A stretch of DNA of 5,695 nucleotides, taken from NCBI GenBank assembly GCA_021736965.1, contig JAIPEV010000125.1:1-5695 (forward strand). Direction: 5' to 3'. Origin of the DNA: Halanaerobiales bacterium. Its GTDB lineage: Bacteria; Bacillota; Halanaerobiia; Halanaerobiales; M55B127. This document shows positions 1 through 5,695 of the stretch, piece by piece. The first letter of the stretch is position 1. Every line of letters begins with the position of its first letter. The notes under the pieces were generated by a model. That model saw only the letters and a list, made by a program, of their open reading frames with translations. It did not search any database and had not been told where the DNA came from. The position numbers and the translations under genes were made by a program.

Positions 1-2057
1 ATATCTTTGGCAACACTCTTAGGTGTCTTCTCATAATGAGAAAACTGCATTGTATAAGTAGCTCTTCCCTGAGTTTTGGATCTTAAATCAGTTGCATATC
101 CAAACATTTCAGAAAGAGGTACATATGCTTTTACAACCTGTGCATTAGCACGTCTTTCCATTCCATCAATCTTTCCTCTTCTACCATTAAGATCACCAAT
201 AACATCACCCATATAATCTTCAGGTACCACAACTTCCACTTCCATTACGGGTTCTAAAATTACTGGTCTAGCTCTTTTGGCTGCTTCTCTAAAAGCCATT
301 GACCCCGCAATTTTAAATGCCATTTCTGATGAGTCAACTTCATGATAACTACCATCTTTTAAAGTAACCTTAATATCAACAACGGGATAACCTGCCTGAA
401 TACCATTTTCCATTGCTTCTTCTATTCCATCTTCAACAGATCCAATATAGTCTTTAGGGATTGATCCACCCCTTATTTTATCTTCAAAAACAAAACCTTC
501 ACCTTCATCAAATGGTTCCAGATCAATTACAACATGACCATACTGACCGCGTCCACCAGACTGTCTAATAAACTTACCCTCAATATCTTCAACCTGCCTG
601 GTTATAGTTTCTCTGTAAGCAACACGAGGCTTACCGATGTTGGCATCTACTTTAAACTCTCTAAGCAGTCTATCTACAATAATTTCTAAATGAAGTTCAC
701 CCATTCCTTTAATAATAGTCTGACCAGTTTCTTCATCAGATCTAACCTGGAAAGTAGGATCTTCTTCTGCCAGTTTTAAAAGTGACTGTGATAGTTTGTC
801 TTGATCAGCTTTACTTTTTGGTTCAATTGCTACTGAAATTACTGGTTCTGGAAATTCCATTGATTCCAATACTATAGGATGATCGGCATCACATAAAGTA
901 TCACCAGTACTTGTGTTTTTTAAGCCAACTGCGGCAGCTAAGTCACCGGCATGGACACTTTCTCTCTCTTCCCTATGATTAGCATGCATCTGTAATATTC
1001 TACCAATTCTTTCTCTTTTTTCACTTGATGAGTTATAGATATATGATCCAGCATTTAAAACTCCAGAGTAGGCTCGAAAAAATGCCAACTTACCAACATA
1101 AGGATCTGTCATGATTTTAAAAGCTAATGCTGAAAATGGTTCATCATCTGCTGCTTTTCGTTTTTCAATTTCACCTGTTTCAGGATTTTCACCTTCAACA
1201 GGAGGTACATCAAGTGGAGAAGGCATAAATTCTATTATTGAATCTAACAACATCTGAACACCTTTGTTTTTAAAAGCAGAACCACATAAAACTGGAATTA
1301 AGTTAACATTTATAACTGCTTTCCTAATTGCATTTTTTATATCCTGATTAGTAATTTCTTCTTCTTCAATATATTTTAGCATTAATTGATCATCATGTTC
1401 AGATAATGTTTCTAATAATTTTTCTCTATACTCTTCAGCTTGTTCTTGATAGTCGTCTGGAATTTCAACTCTATTAAAGTTAACTCCAAGTTCATCTTCA
1501 TAAAGAATAGCTTCCATACTTATAAGATCGATTACTCCCTTAAATAAATCTTCACTACCAATCGGAATCTGTAGTGGTATTGCATTTGCTCCTAATCTTT
1601 CTTTCATCATTTTTACAACTCTAAAAAAGTCAGCTCCCATTCGGTCCATTTTATTAACAAAAGCTATCCGGGGAACCTCATATTTATCAGCTTGTCTCCA
1701 AACTGTTTCTGATTGGGGTTCAACTCCTCCGACAGAACAGAATAATGCAATTGCTCCATCTAATACTCTAAGAGATCTCTCTACTTCAACTGTAAAGTCC
1801 ACATGTCCGGGCGTGTCTATTATATTAATACGATGATCTCGCCACTTAGCAGTAGTAGCTGCAGAAGTAATTGTAATACCTCTTTCCTGTTCTTGTTCCA
1901 TCCAATCCATTACAGCAGCCCCATCATGTACTTCCCCCATTTTGTGTACTCTTCCAGTATAGTAAAGGATTCGTTCAGTAGTTGTAGTTTTTCCAGCGTC
2001 TATATGTGCCATAATTCCTATATTTCTTATTTTTTCTAATGGAAATTGTCGGGCCAT
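1..2057 (-). CDS. fusA: Elongation factor G (EF-G), 3' end cut by window edge
   Basis: This is the translational GTPase that catalyses ribosomal translocation and, with ribosome recycling factor, subunit splitting. The first 685 residues are visible. The last residues read ...[13 protein letters not shown], so only about 5 to 10 residues of a family length near 690 are missing. G-domain motifs are intact: P-loop AHIDAGKT at about 17-24, switch I RGITIT at 59-64, DTPGH at 81-85 with the catalytic His, NKMD at 135-138 and SAF at 260-262. Domain II begins near 305 (EPFSALAFK). The domain IV motif [11 protein letters not shown] and the domain V motif [10 protein letters not shown] are also present. 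Two tandem ATGs (2060 and 2057) are possible starts. I choose 2057 because it gives the family N-terminus MARQF and the same 6-nt Shine-Dalgarno spacing as rpsL and rpsG. It is the third visible str gene, 55 bp after rpsG, and tuf would be expected next. The reading frame is uninterrupted. Confidence 0.97.
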   Translation of the reverse strand, partial: MARQFPLEKIRNIGIMAHIDAGKTTTTERILYYTGRVHKMGEVHDGAAVMDWMEQEQERGITITSAATTAKWRDHRINIIDTPGHVDFTVEVERSLRVLDGAIALFCSVGGVEPQSETVWRQADKYEVPRIAFVNKMDRMGADFFRVVKMMKERLGANAIPLQIPIGSEDLFKGVIDLISMEAILYEDELGVNFNRVEIPDDYQEQAEEYREKLLETLSEHDDQLMLKYIEEEEITNQDIKNAIRKAVINVNLIPVLCGSAFKNKGVQMLLDSIIEFMPSPLDVPPVEGENPETGEIEKRKAADDEPFSALAFKIMTDPYVGKLAFFRAYSGVLNAGSYIYNSSSEKRERIGRILQMHANHREERESVHAGDLAAAVGLKNTSTGDTLCDADHPIVLESMEFPEPVISVAIEPKSKADQDKLSQSLLKLAEEDPTFQVRSDEETGQTIIKGMGELHLEIIVDRLLREFKVDANIGKPRVAYRETITRQVEDIEGKFIRQSGGRGQYGHVVIDLEPFDEGEGFVFEDKIRGGSIPKDYIGSVEDGIEEAMENGIQAGYPVVDIKVTLKDGSYHEVDSSEMAFKIAGSMAFREAAKRARPVILEPVMEVEVVVPEDYMGDVIGDLNGRRGKIDGMERRANAQVVKAYVPLSEMFGYATDLRSKTQGRATYTMQFSHYEKTPKSVAKD

Positions 2058-2063
2058 CATTCT

Positions 2064-2071
2064 CCCCCCTT
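2064..2071 (-). promoter_or_regulatory. fusA ribosome binding site (AAGGGGGG)
   Basis: The mRNA reads AAGGGGGG followed by AGA-ATG-ATG. It can pair with the anti-Shine-Dalgarno UUCCUCC if one G pairs with U by wobble. The spacing is 3 nt to the first ATG and 6 nt to the second, and this decides the start in favour of the second. Confidence 0.8.
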
Positions 2072-2112
2072 CTTTATTATATCTTTAAAATAATTTAAAA
2101 TTCATATCTTTA

Positions 2113-2580
2113 TTACCATCCATAATGTGCAAAAGCTCTATTTGCTTCTGCCATTCTGTGTATTTCTTCTTTTTTACGAACGGCTCCGCCTTGATTATTA
2201 TATGCTTCCATAATTGCATTATTTAATCTTTCTTTCATAGTTCTTTCATTTCTGTTTCTTGCATCATTAATTATCCAACGGATTGCAAGACTTCTTCTTC
2301 TATGATCAGATACTTCTACAGGAACCTGATAGTTTGAGCCACCGATACGGCGTGACTTAACTTCAAGTGTGGGCATTACATTACTAAGTGCATCTTGTAA
2401 TACTGTTACTGGTTCTTCGCCAGTTTGTTCTTGTAGTTGATCCATAGCTTCATATAGTAATGATTCAGCTAAACTCTTTTTACCAGCCATCATAATCTTA
2501 TTGATAAAACGATTGACCAATACACTATTATATACAGAATCAGGTTTAACTTCTCTTCTTTCAGCTCTATTTTTGCGCAC
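2113..2580 (-). CDS. rpsG: 30S ribosomal protein S7
   Basis: S7 is a primary 16S rRNA binding protein that nucleates assembly of the 30S head and lines the E-site/mRNA exit region. From the GTG at 2580 the product is 155 residues, matching the usual 155-156. Visible family hallmarks are YNSVLVNRFINKIM near the N-terminus, MPTLEVKSRRIGG and NYQVPVEV for the beta-hairpin and rRNA-binding region, and the C-terminal HRMAEANRAFAHY. An in-frame ATG at 2601 would add seven residues (MFKGGNY), but the bases encoding them are the Shine-Dalgarno itself, so I reject it. The C-terminus ends YGW where many homologues have YRW, a small oddity. The gene lies 49 bp after rpsL and 55 bp before fusA, in one transcription unit. 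In E. coli S7 represses this operon translationally. Nothing here proves the same. Confidence 0.97.
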   Translation of the reverse strand: MRKNRAERREVKPDSVYNSVLVNRFINKIMMAGKKSLAESLLYEAMDQLQEQTGEEPVTVLQDALSNVMPTLEVKSRRIGGSNYQVPVEVSDHRRRSLAIRWIINDARNRNERTMKERLNNAIMEAYNNQGGAVRKKEEIHRMAEANRAFAHYGW

Positions 2581-2586
2581 GTAATT

Positions 2587-2594
2587 CCCCCCTT
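2587..2594 (-). promoter_or_regulatory. rpsG ribosome binding site (AAGGGGGG)
   Basis: The mRNA reads AAGGGGGG-AATTAC-GTG, with 6 nt between the G-tract and the GTG start at 2580. The same eight bases precede fusA. The position of this site shows that translation starts at GTG 2580 and not at the ATG at 2601, which lies upstream of it. Confidence 0.8.
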
Positions 2595-2629
2595 TAAACA
2601 TTATTTAATCTATTTATAAACACATGTGA

Positions 2630-3001
2630 TTAACTAGGTCTTTTAACTCCATACTTAGAACGACCCTGTCTTCTTTCATCAACACCTGCTGTATCTAATG
2701 TTCCTCTAACAATATGGTATCTAACACCCGGTAAATCTTTTACACGACCACCTCTAACTAATACTACAGAGTGTTCCTGTAAGTTATGACCTTCTCCAGG
2801 TATATAACAAGTTACTTCTTTGCCGTTTGTCAAACGAACACGAGCCACTTTTCTTAATGCTGAGTTTGGTTTTTTAGGTGTTGCTGTATAAACTCTTGTA
2901 CATACTCCTCTTTTTTGGGGTGAACCCTCTAATGCAGGAGCATTTTTCTTCTTTTTAGTCTTTTTACGTCCTTTACGGATAAGTTGGTTGATTGTTGGCA
3001 C
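2630..3001 (-). CDS. rpsL: 30S ribosomal protein S12
   Basis: S12 sits at the decoding centre and controls tRNA selection accuracy and translocation. The product from GTG 3001 is 123 residues and begins [12 protein letters not shown], the canonical start. A longer frame from GTG 3010 (MGFVPTI) is unlikely because that codon is part of the Shine-Dalgarno. Conserved blocks are CPQKRGVC-like [43 protein letters not shown] and the C-terminal [10 protein letters not shown]. Counting from the residue after Met, Lys42 and Lys43 of PKKPNS and Lys87 of VKDLPG are wild type, so there is no classical streptomycin-resistance substitution. Asp88, the residue methylthiolated by RimO where that enzyme exists, is present. 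The segment KKTKKKKN near residues 12-19 is unusually lysine-dense. It is the first gene of the str cluster, preceded by its own promoter and leader. Confidence 0.98.
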   Translation of the reverse strand: MPTINQLIRKGRKKTKKKKNAPALEGSPQKRGVCTRVYTATPKKPNSALRKVARVRLTNGKEVTCYIPGEGHNLQEHSVVLVRGGRVKDLPGVRYHIVRGTLDTAGVDERRQGRSKYGVKRPS

Positions 3002-3007
3002 AAAACC

Positions 3008-3016
3008 CACCTCCTT
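3008..3016 (-). promoter_or_regulatory. rpsL ribosome binding site (AAGGAGGTG)
   Basis: The mRNA reads AAGGAGGTG-GGTTTT-GTG, a nine-base perfect complement to the 16S rRNA 3' end, 6 nt before the GTG at 3001. The in-frame GTG at 3010 overlaps this element, so it cannot be the start. Confidence 0.9.
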
Positions 3017-3035
3017 CCAATAATTTCAGTTAGAC

Positions 3036-3077
3036 AGCAGAGAACCTCAACATTAAATTTAATGCTGGTTCTCTGCT
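3036..3077 (-). repeat. Large inverted repeat / leader hairpin upstream of rpsL
   Basis: The arms AGCAGAGAACC (3067-3077) and GGTTCTCTGCT (3036-3046) are perfectly complementary over 11 bp. Inside lies CATTAAATTTAATG (3051-3064), itself a perfect palindrome that can form an upper stem across an asymmetric 2-by-4 internal loop. The RNA after the stem reads GTCTAACTGAAATTA with no U-tract, so this is not a standard intrinsic terminator. It ends about 20 nt before the Shine-Dalgarno and does not mask it directly. Confidence 0.7.
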
Positions 3078-3085
3078 ATGAATTC

Positions 3086-3108
3086 TTATTTAAAAAATTT
3101 ATAAATAA
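3086..3108 (-). repeat. Weak AU-only hairpin in rpsL leader
   Basis: The arms TTATTTA and TAAATAA are complementary over 7 bp around a 9-nt loop ending in a run of T. The stem contains no G-C pairs and would be marginal alone. It could also be a flexible linker between the two stronger hairpins. Confidence 0.3.
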
Positions 3109-3110
3109 TT

Positions 3111-3125
3111 AAGGCTTCAAGCCTT
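3111..3125 (-). repeat. Short hairpin AAGGC-TTGAA-GCCTT near the 5' end of the rpsL leader
   Basis: This is a 5-6 bp stem with a 3-5 nt loop, starting about 15 nt after the predicted transcription start. The T6 run (3092-3097) comes more than a dozen bases after the stem, too far for a canonical terminator in the sense direction. On the plus strand the stem is followed by only four T. It may be a weak terminator for rpoC read-through, a 5' stabiliser or part of a regulatory leader. Confidence 0.4.
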
Positions 3126-3135
3126 TTAACTGCAC

Positions 3136-3145
3136 ACACTAGTGT
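3136..3145. repeat. Palindrome ACACTAGTGT over the predicted transcription start
   Basis: This is a perfect 10-bp palindrome immediately downstream of the -10 box, spanning about -6 to +4. Its position would suit a repressor operator or an initial-transcribed-region signal. It may equally be chance. No regulator is known from this window. Confidence 0.35.
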
Positions 3146-3174
3146 ATTTTAACACCTTTGGTCTTTGTTGTCAA
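3146..3174 (-). promoter_or_regulatory. Sigma-A type promoter for rpsL-rpsG-fusA
   Basis: The -35 box is TTGACA (3169-3174), an exact consensus match. It is followed by a 17-bp spacer and the -10 box TAAAAT (3146-3151), one base off consensus. A TG one base ahead of the -10 gives an extended -10 element. The upstream 20 bp (3175-3195), overlapping the rpoC stop, carries AT tracts such as TTAAAAATTT that could act as an UP element. The predicted start is near 3139. This should be a strong constitutive or growth-rate-controlled promoter that makes str expression at least partly independent of rpoBC. Confidence 0.85.
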
Positions 3175-3192
3175 TACTAAATTTTTAATTAA

Positions 3193-5695
3193 TTAGTTAT
3201 TGTCTAAACCTTCTAAAATGCCAGTAACATCAGTGACATTTTCACCTACTTTTCTTCCTTTTCTATATTGACGCATTCCAGTTCCAGCTGGAATTAACTG
3301 TCCTATAATAACATTTTCTTTTAAACCTCTTAAGTTATCTACTTTTCCTTCTAGAGAAGCTTCTGTTAAAACTCGAGTTGTTTCCTGGAATGAAGCTGCA
3401 GAAAGAAAACTCTCTGTAGCTAAAGAAGCTTTGGTTATCCCTAGGATTTGAGGTTCTACCTTAGCAGGTTTTCCATTATTTTTTGTTGCTTCTTCGTTTA
3501 ATTTCTTTAAATTGTGTTTAGTCACTAGACTACCTACTAACAGGTCTGTATCACCAGTTTCTTTAACCTTAACCCTTTTCATCATCTGTCTAATAATAAC
3601 TTCAATATGTTTGTCATTTATTTCTACACCTTGAGACCTATATACATTTTGTACTTCTTCAAGTAGATAATTTTGAACAGCTGCTTCTCCTCTTACTCTA
3701 AGAAGTACACTTGGATCAAGAGGACCTTCTGTTAATTTATCACCTGGTTTTACGTAGTCACCTTCTTTTACAATTAATTTTGACCCATAAGGTATCTTAT
3801 ATGTCTTTTTCTTGCCATCTTCACTTGTTATTACTATTCTTTTGGAGCTACGTTTTTGGGTGATCTTAACATTTCCCTCTTTTTCAGTCATTATTGCATG
3901 TCCCTTTGGAGTACGACCTTCAAAGAGTTCTTCTACCCTTGGTAAACCCTGGGTAATATCATCACCAGCAACTCCTCCAGTGTGGAAAGTACGCATAGTT
4001 AGCTGAGTACCTGGTTCACCAATAGATTGGGCTGCAACAATTCCTATTGCTTCTCCAATATTTACCTGAGCTGAGCTAGCAAGATTTCGCCCATAACATT
4101 TTGTACAAACTCCATGTTCGGATTCACAGGTAATAACAGAACGTATTTTTACTTTTTCTATATTTGCATCTACAATCTTATCTATTATATCATGTTTTAT
4201 TATTTGATCTCTTTTAACTATAATTTCATCTGTTTTAGGATCTAGTAAATCTTCAGCTGCGCGTCGTCCAAATATTCTTTCTCTAAGTGTTTCTACTGCT
4301 TGTTCGCCTTTTCCACCTATTGATTCTACATATAAACCATGTTCTGTACCACAGTCCTCTTCATTTACAATTACATCCTGTGATACATCAACAAGCCTTC
4401 TGGTTAAGTATCCAGAGTCAGCAGTTCTTAAGGCTGTATCAGCCAATCCTTTTCTTGCACCGTGGGTTGATAAGAAGAACTCTAACACATTTAATCCTTC
4501 TCTAAAGCTTGATCTAATTGGTAGATCAATAATTCTGCCTGAAGGATCAGCCATTAGACCTCTCATTCCTGCAAGTTGAGAAATCTGTGATGTATTACCA
4601 CGAGCACCAGAAGTAGCCATAATGTAAATATTATTATCTTCATCAAGATGATCTAAAAGAGCGTCTGTCACTGAATCTTTAGCATTATTCCAGATATCTA
4701 CAACTCTGTGATATCTTTCTTCTTCAGTAATTGCCCCTCTATTGAAATGTTCTTCTATTTGATCAACCTTTTGATCAGCTTCTTTTAATATATTATATTT
4801 TTCTTCCGGTATAGCAGCATCTGTTACAGCAATACTTATACCAGAACGAGTTGCATAATCATAACCAAGTTCTTTAATATTATCTAAAGCTTTAGCAGTT
4901 TCTTGCTCACCAAACTTATCATATAGTACAGAAATTAAATTGCCCAGTTCTCCTTTTCCATATCGTTCATTTATATATTTCATATCTTCAGGTAAAGCCT
5001 CATTAAAGATAAGTCTACCAACTGAAGTATCTATTATATCTCCATTAATTCTAATTTTGACTTTAGCTTGCAAATAAATCTTATCAGTATCATAGGCTTT
5101 TATTGCCTCGGAAGGATTAGAAAAAATCTTTCCTTCACCTTTAATTCCCTTTTTAATAGTTGTTAAATAATATATACCTAATACCATATCCTGTGTAGGA
5201 ACAGTAATTGGACTACCATCAGCAGGAGTTAATAGATTAGTTGTTGATAACATTAATGTTCTTGCTTCAGTTTTCGCCTCTTCAGATAAAGGTAGATGGA
5301 CAGCCATCTGATCTCCATCAAAGTCAGCATTATATGGTGGACATACTAAGGGATGTAACTTAATTGCTTTTCCTTCAATTAAAACTGGTTCAAAAGCCTG
5401 GATTCCTAATCTGTGTAATGTTGGTGCTCGGTTTAATAAAACAGGATGCCCTTTTATGGCCTCTTCTAATATCTCCCAGACCCTATCATCAGCTTTTTCT
5501 ACCATCTTTTTAGCATTTTTTATATTATGAGCATATTCCTTATCTACCAAGCCTTTCATCACAAAAGGTTTAAATAGTTCTAATGCCATCTTTTTAGGTA
5601 AACCACATTGATCCATGCTTAATTCAGGACCTACAACAATAACAGATCTACCTGAATAATCAACACGTTTTCCTAATAAATTTTGGCGAAAACGT
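3193..5695 (-). CDS. rpoC: DNA-directed RNA polymerase subunit beta', 5' end outside window
   Basis: This is the C-terminal 833 residues of the catalytic beta' subunit, starting at [18 protein letters not shown] and ending GLDNN-stop. About 330 N-terminal residues lie beyond the right edge. The Mg2+-binding motif NADFDGD is at fragment residues 122-128 (bases 5311-5331) with all three aspartates. [10 protein letters not shown] lies just before it. The bridge helix ([20 protein letters not shown]) is at about 408-428. The four zinc cysteines are at about 448, 523, 530 and 533 (the last three in [12 protein letters not shown]). The trigger loop [13 protein letters not shown], with the catalytic-region Met and His, is at about 562-574. 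No large insertion interrupts the trigger loop, as expected outside proteobacteria. The C-terminus has the usual [13 protein letters not shown]. The ATG at 5616 is internal. The gene would follow rpoB, and no strong terminator follows it. Confidence 0.98.
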   Translation of the reverse strand, partial: RFRQNLLGKRVDYSGRSVIVVGPELSMDQCGLPKKMALELFKPFVMKGLVDKEYAHNIKNAKKMVEKADDRVWEILEEAIKGHPVLLNRAPTLHRLGIQAFEPVLIEGKAIKLHPLVCPPYNADFDGDQMAVHLPLSEEAKTEARTLMLSTTNLLTPADGSPITVPTQDMVLGIYYLTTIKKGIKGEGKIFSNPSEAIKAYDTDKIYLQAKVKIRINGDIIDTSVGRLIFNEALPEDMKYINERYGKGELGNLISVLYDKFGEQETAKALDNIKELGYDYATRSGISIAVTDAAIPEEKYNILKEADQKVDQIEEHFNRGAITEEERYHRVVDIWNNAKDSVTDALLDHLDEDNNIYIMATSGARGNTSQISQLAGMRGLMADPSGRIIDLPIRSSFREGLNVLEFFLSTHGARKGLADTALRTADSGYLTRRLVDVSQDVIVNEEDCGTEHGLYVESIGGKGEQAVETLRERIFGRRAAEDLLDPKTDEIIVKRDQIIKHDIIDKIVDANIEKVKIRSVITCESEHGVCTKCYGRNLASSAQVNIGEAIGIVAAQSIGEPGTQLTMRTFHTGGVAGDDITQGLPRVEELFEGRTPKGHAIMTEKEGNVKITQKRSSKRIVITSEDGKKKTYKIPYGSKLIVKEGDYVKPGDKLTEGPLDPSVLLRVRGEAAVQNYLLEEVQNVYRSQGVEINDKHIEVIIRQMMKRVKVKETGDTDLLVGSLVTKHNLKKLNEEATKNNGKPAKVEPQILGITKASLATESFLSAASFQETTRVLTEASLEGKVDNLRGLKENVIIGQLIPAGTGMRQYRKGRKVGENVTDVTGILEGLDNN

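Larger units (their letters stand above)
3002..3139 (-). other. Predicted 5' leader of the rpsL-rpsG-fusA mRNA
   Basis: If transcription starts about 7 nt after the -10 box, the str mRNA carries an untranslated leader of about 138 nt, long for a simple Shine-Dalgarno leader. It has no convincing ORF. It can form three successive hairpins (3111-3125, 3086-3108 and 3036-3077), followed by an unstructured 19-nt stretch and then the Shine-Dalgarno. This layout resembles cis-regulatory leaders of ribosomal protein operons, but I do not recognise it as a named family. A regulatory role is inference. Confidence 0.5.

Noticed and set aside
1803..2039. Plus-strand open frame of 78 codons
   Set aside because: It lies entirely antisense to the conserved GTPase domain of fusA, and its Ser/Tyr/Phe-rich product has no family resemblance.
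2079..2111. Direct repeats (ATATCTTT twice, and TCTTTATTA twice) in the rpsG-fusA gap
   Set aside because: They are short AT-rich repeats in an AT-rich 55-bp spacer, so chance is the simplest explanation.
2621..2628. CACATGTG palindrome just after the rpsL stop, as an S7 target like that of E. coli
   Set aside because: It is a gapless 8-bp palindrome that cannot form a useful RNA hairpin, and nothing resembling the E. coli S7 site is recognisable.
3086..3125. Intrinsic terminator for rpoC made of the AAGGC/GCCTT hairpin plus the T6 run
   Set aside because: The T-run begins over a dozen bases after the short stem and the first bases after the stem are AATTATTTAT, so the geometry is wrong. 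I kept it as a leader hairpin.
3812..4006. Plus-strand open frame of 64 codons
   Set aside because: It is antisense to the conserved trigger-loop and C-terminal part of rpoC. It has no ribosome binding site or recognisable domain.
4287..4505. Plus-strand open frame of 72 codons, Leu/His-rich
   Set aside because: It is antisense to the rpoC bridge-helix region, and its composition is explained by reverse-complement reading of that gene.
1..5695. Mobile elements, CRISPR arrays, tRNA genes or foreign gene cargo
   Set aside because: Nearly all bases are accounted for by four conserved core genes in a standard order with uniform composition.

Overview
This is a core housekeeping segment of a low-GC, AT-rich bacterium, most likely a Bacillota/Clostridia-type organism. 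The signs are strong A/T preference at third codon positions, near-consensus Shine-Dalgarno sites before each gene, a beta' subunit without the large trigger-loop insertion typical of proteobacteria, and Firmicute-like S12 and EF-G sequences. A Halanaerobiales-like affiliation is possible, but I cannot establish it from the sequence alone.

All genes lie on the minus strand. In transcription order (right to left) they are: the last roughly 830 residues of rpoC (RNA polymerase beta'), entering from the right edge; a 191-bp non-coding gap; rpsL (S12); rpsG (S7); and fusA (EF-G), which leaves through the left edge only a few residues before its expected end. This is the classic rpoBC / str (rpsL-rpsG-fusA-tuf) arrangement. 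The beta operon makes RNA polymerase. The str operon makes two proteins of the 30S subunit and the translocase that moves tRNA and mRNA through it.

The most informative stretch is the rpoC-rpsL gap. Just after the rpoC stop it holds a near-perfect vegetative promoter: TTGACA, a 17-bp spacer, then TAAAAT with an extended -10 TG. A 10-bp palindrome sits over the predicted start site. The promoter implies a leader of about 138 nt containing three successive potential hairpins, the last with an 11-bp stem, followed by a perfect Shine-Dalgarno and a GTG start. The str genes therefore appear to have their own promoter and a structured leader. The L7Ae-family gene (rplGB/ybxF) often found here in Bacillota is absent.

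Starts of rpsL and rpsG are best placed at internal GTG codons, because the upstream in-frame starts lie on or ahead of the Shine-Dalgarno. fusA most likely starts at the second of two tandem ATGs. No mobile element, CRISPR, tRNA or clearly novel system is visible. Apart from the leader, this is an ordinary conserved region.
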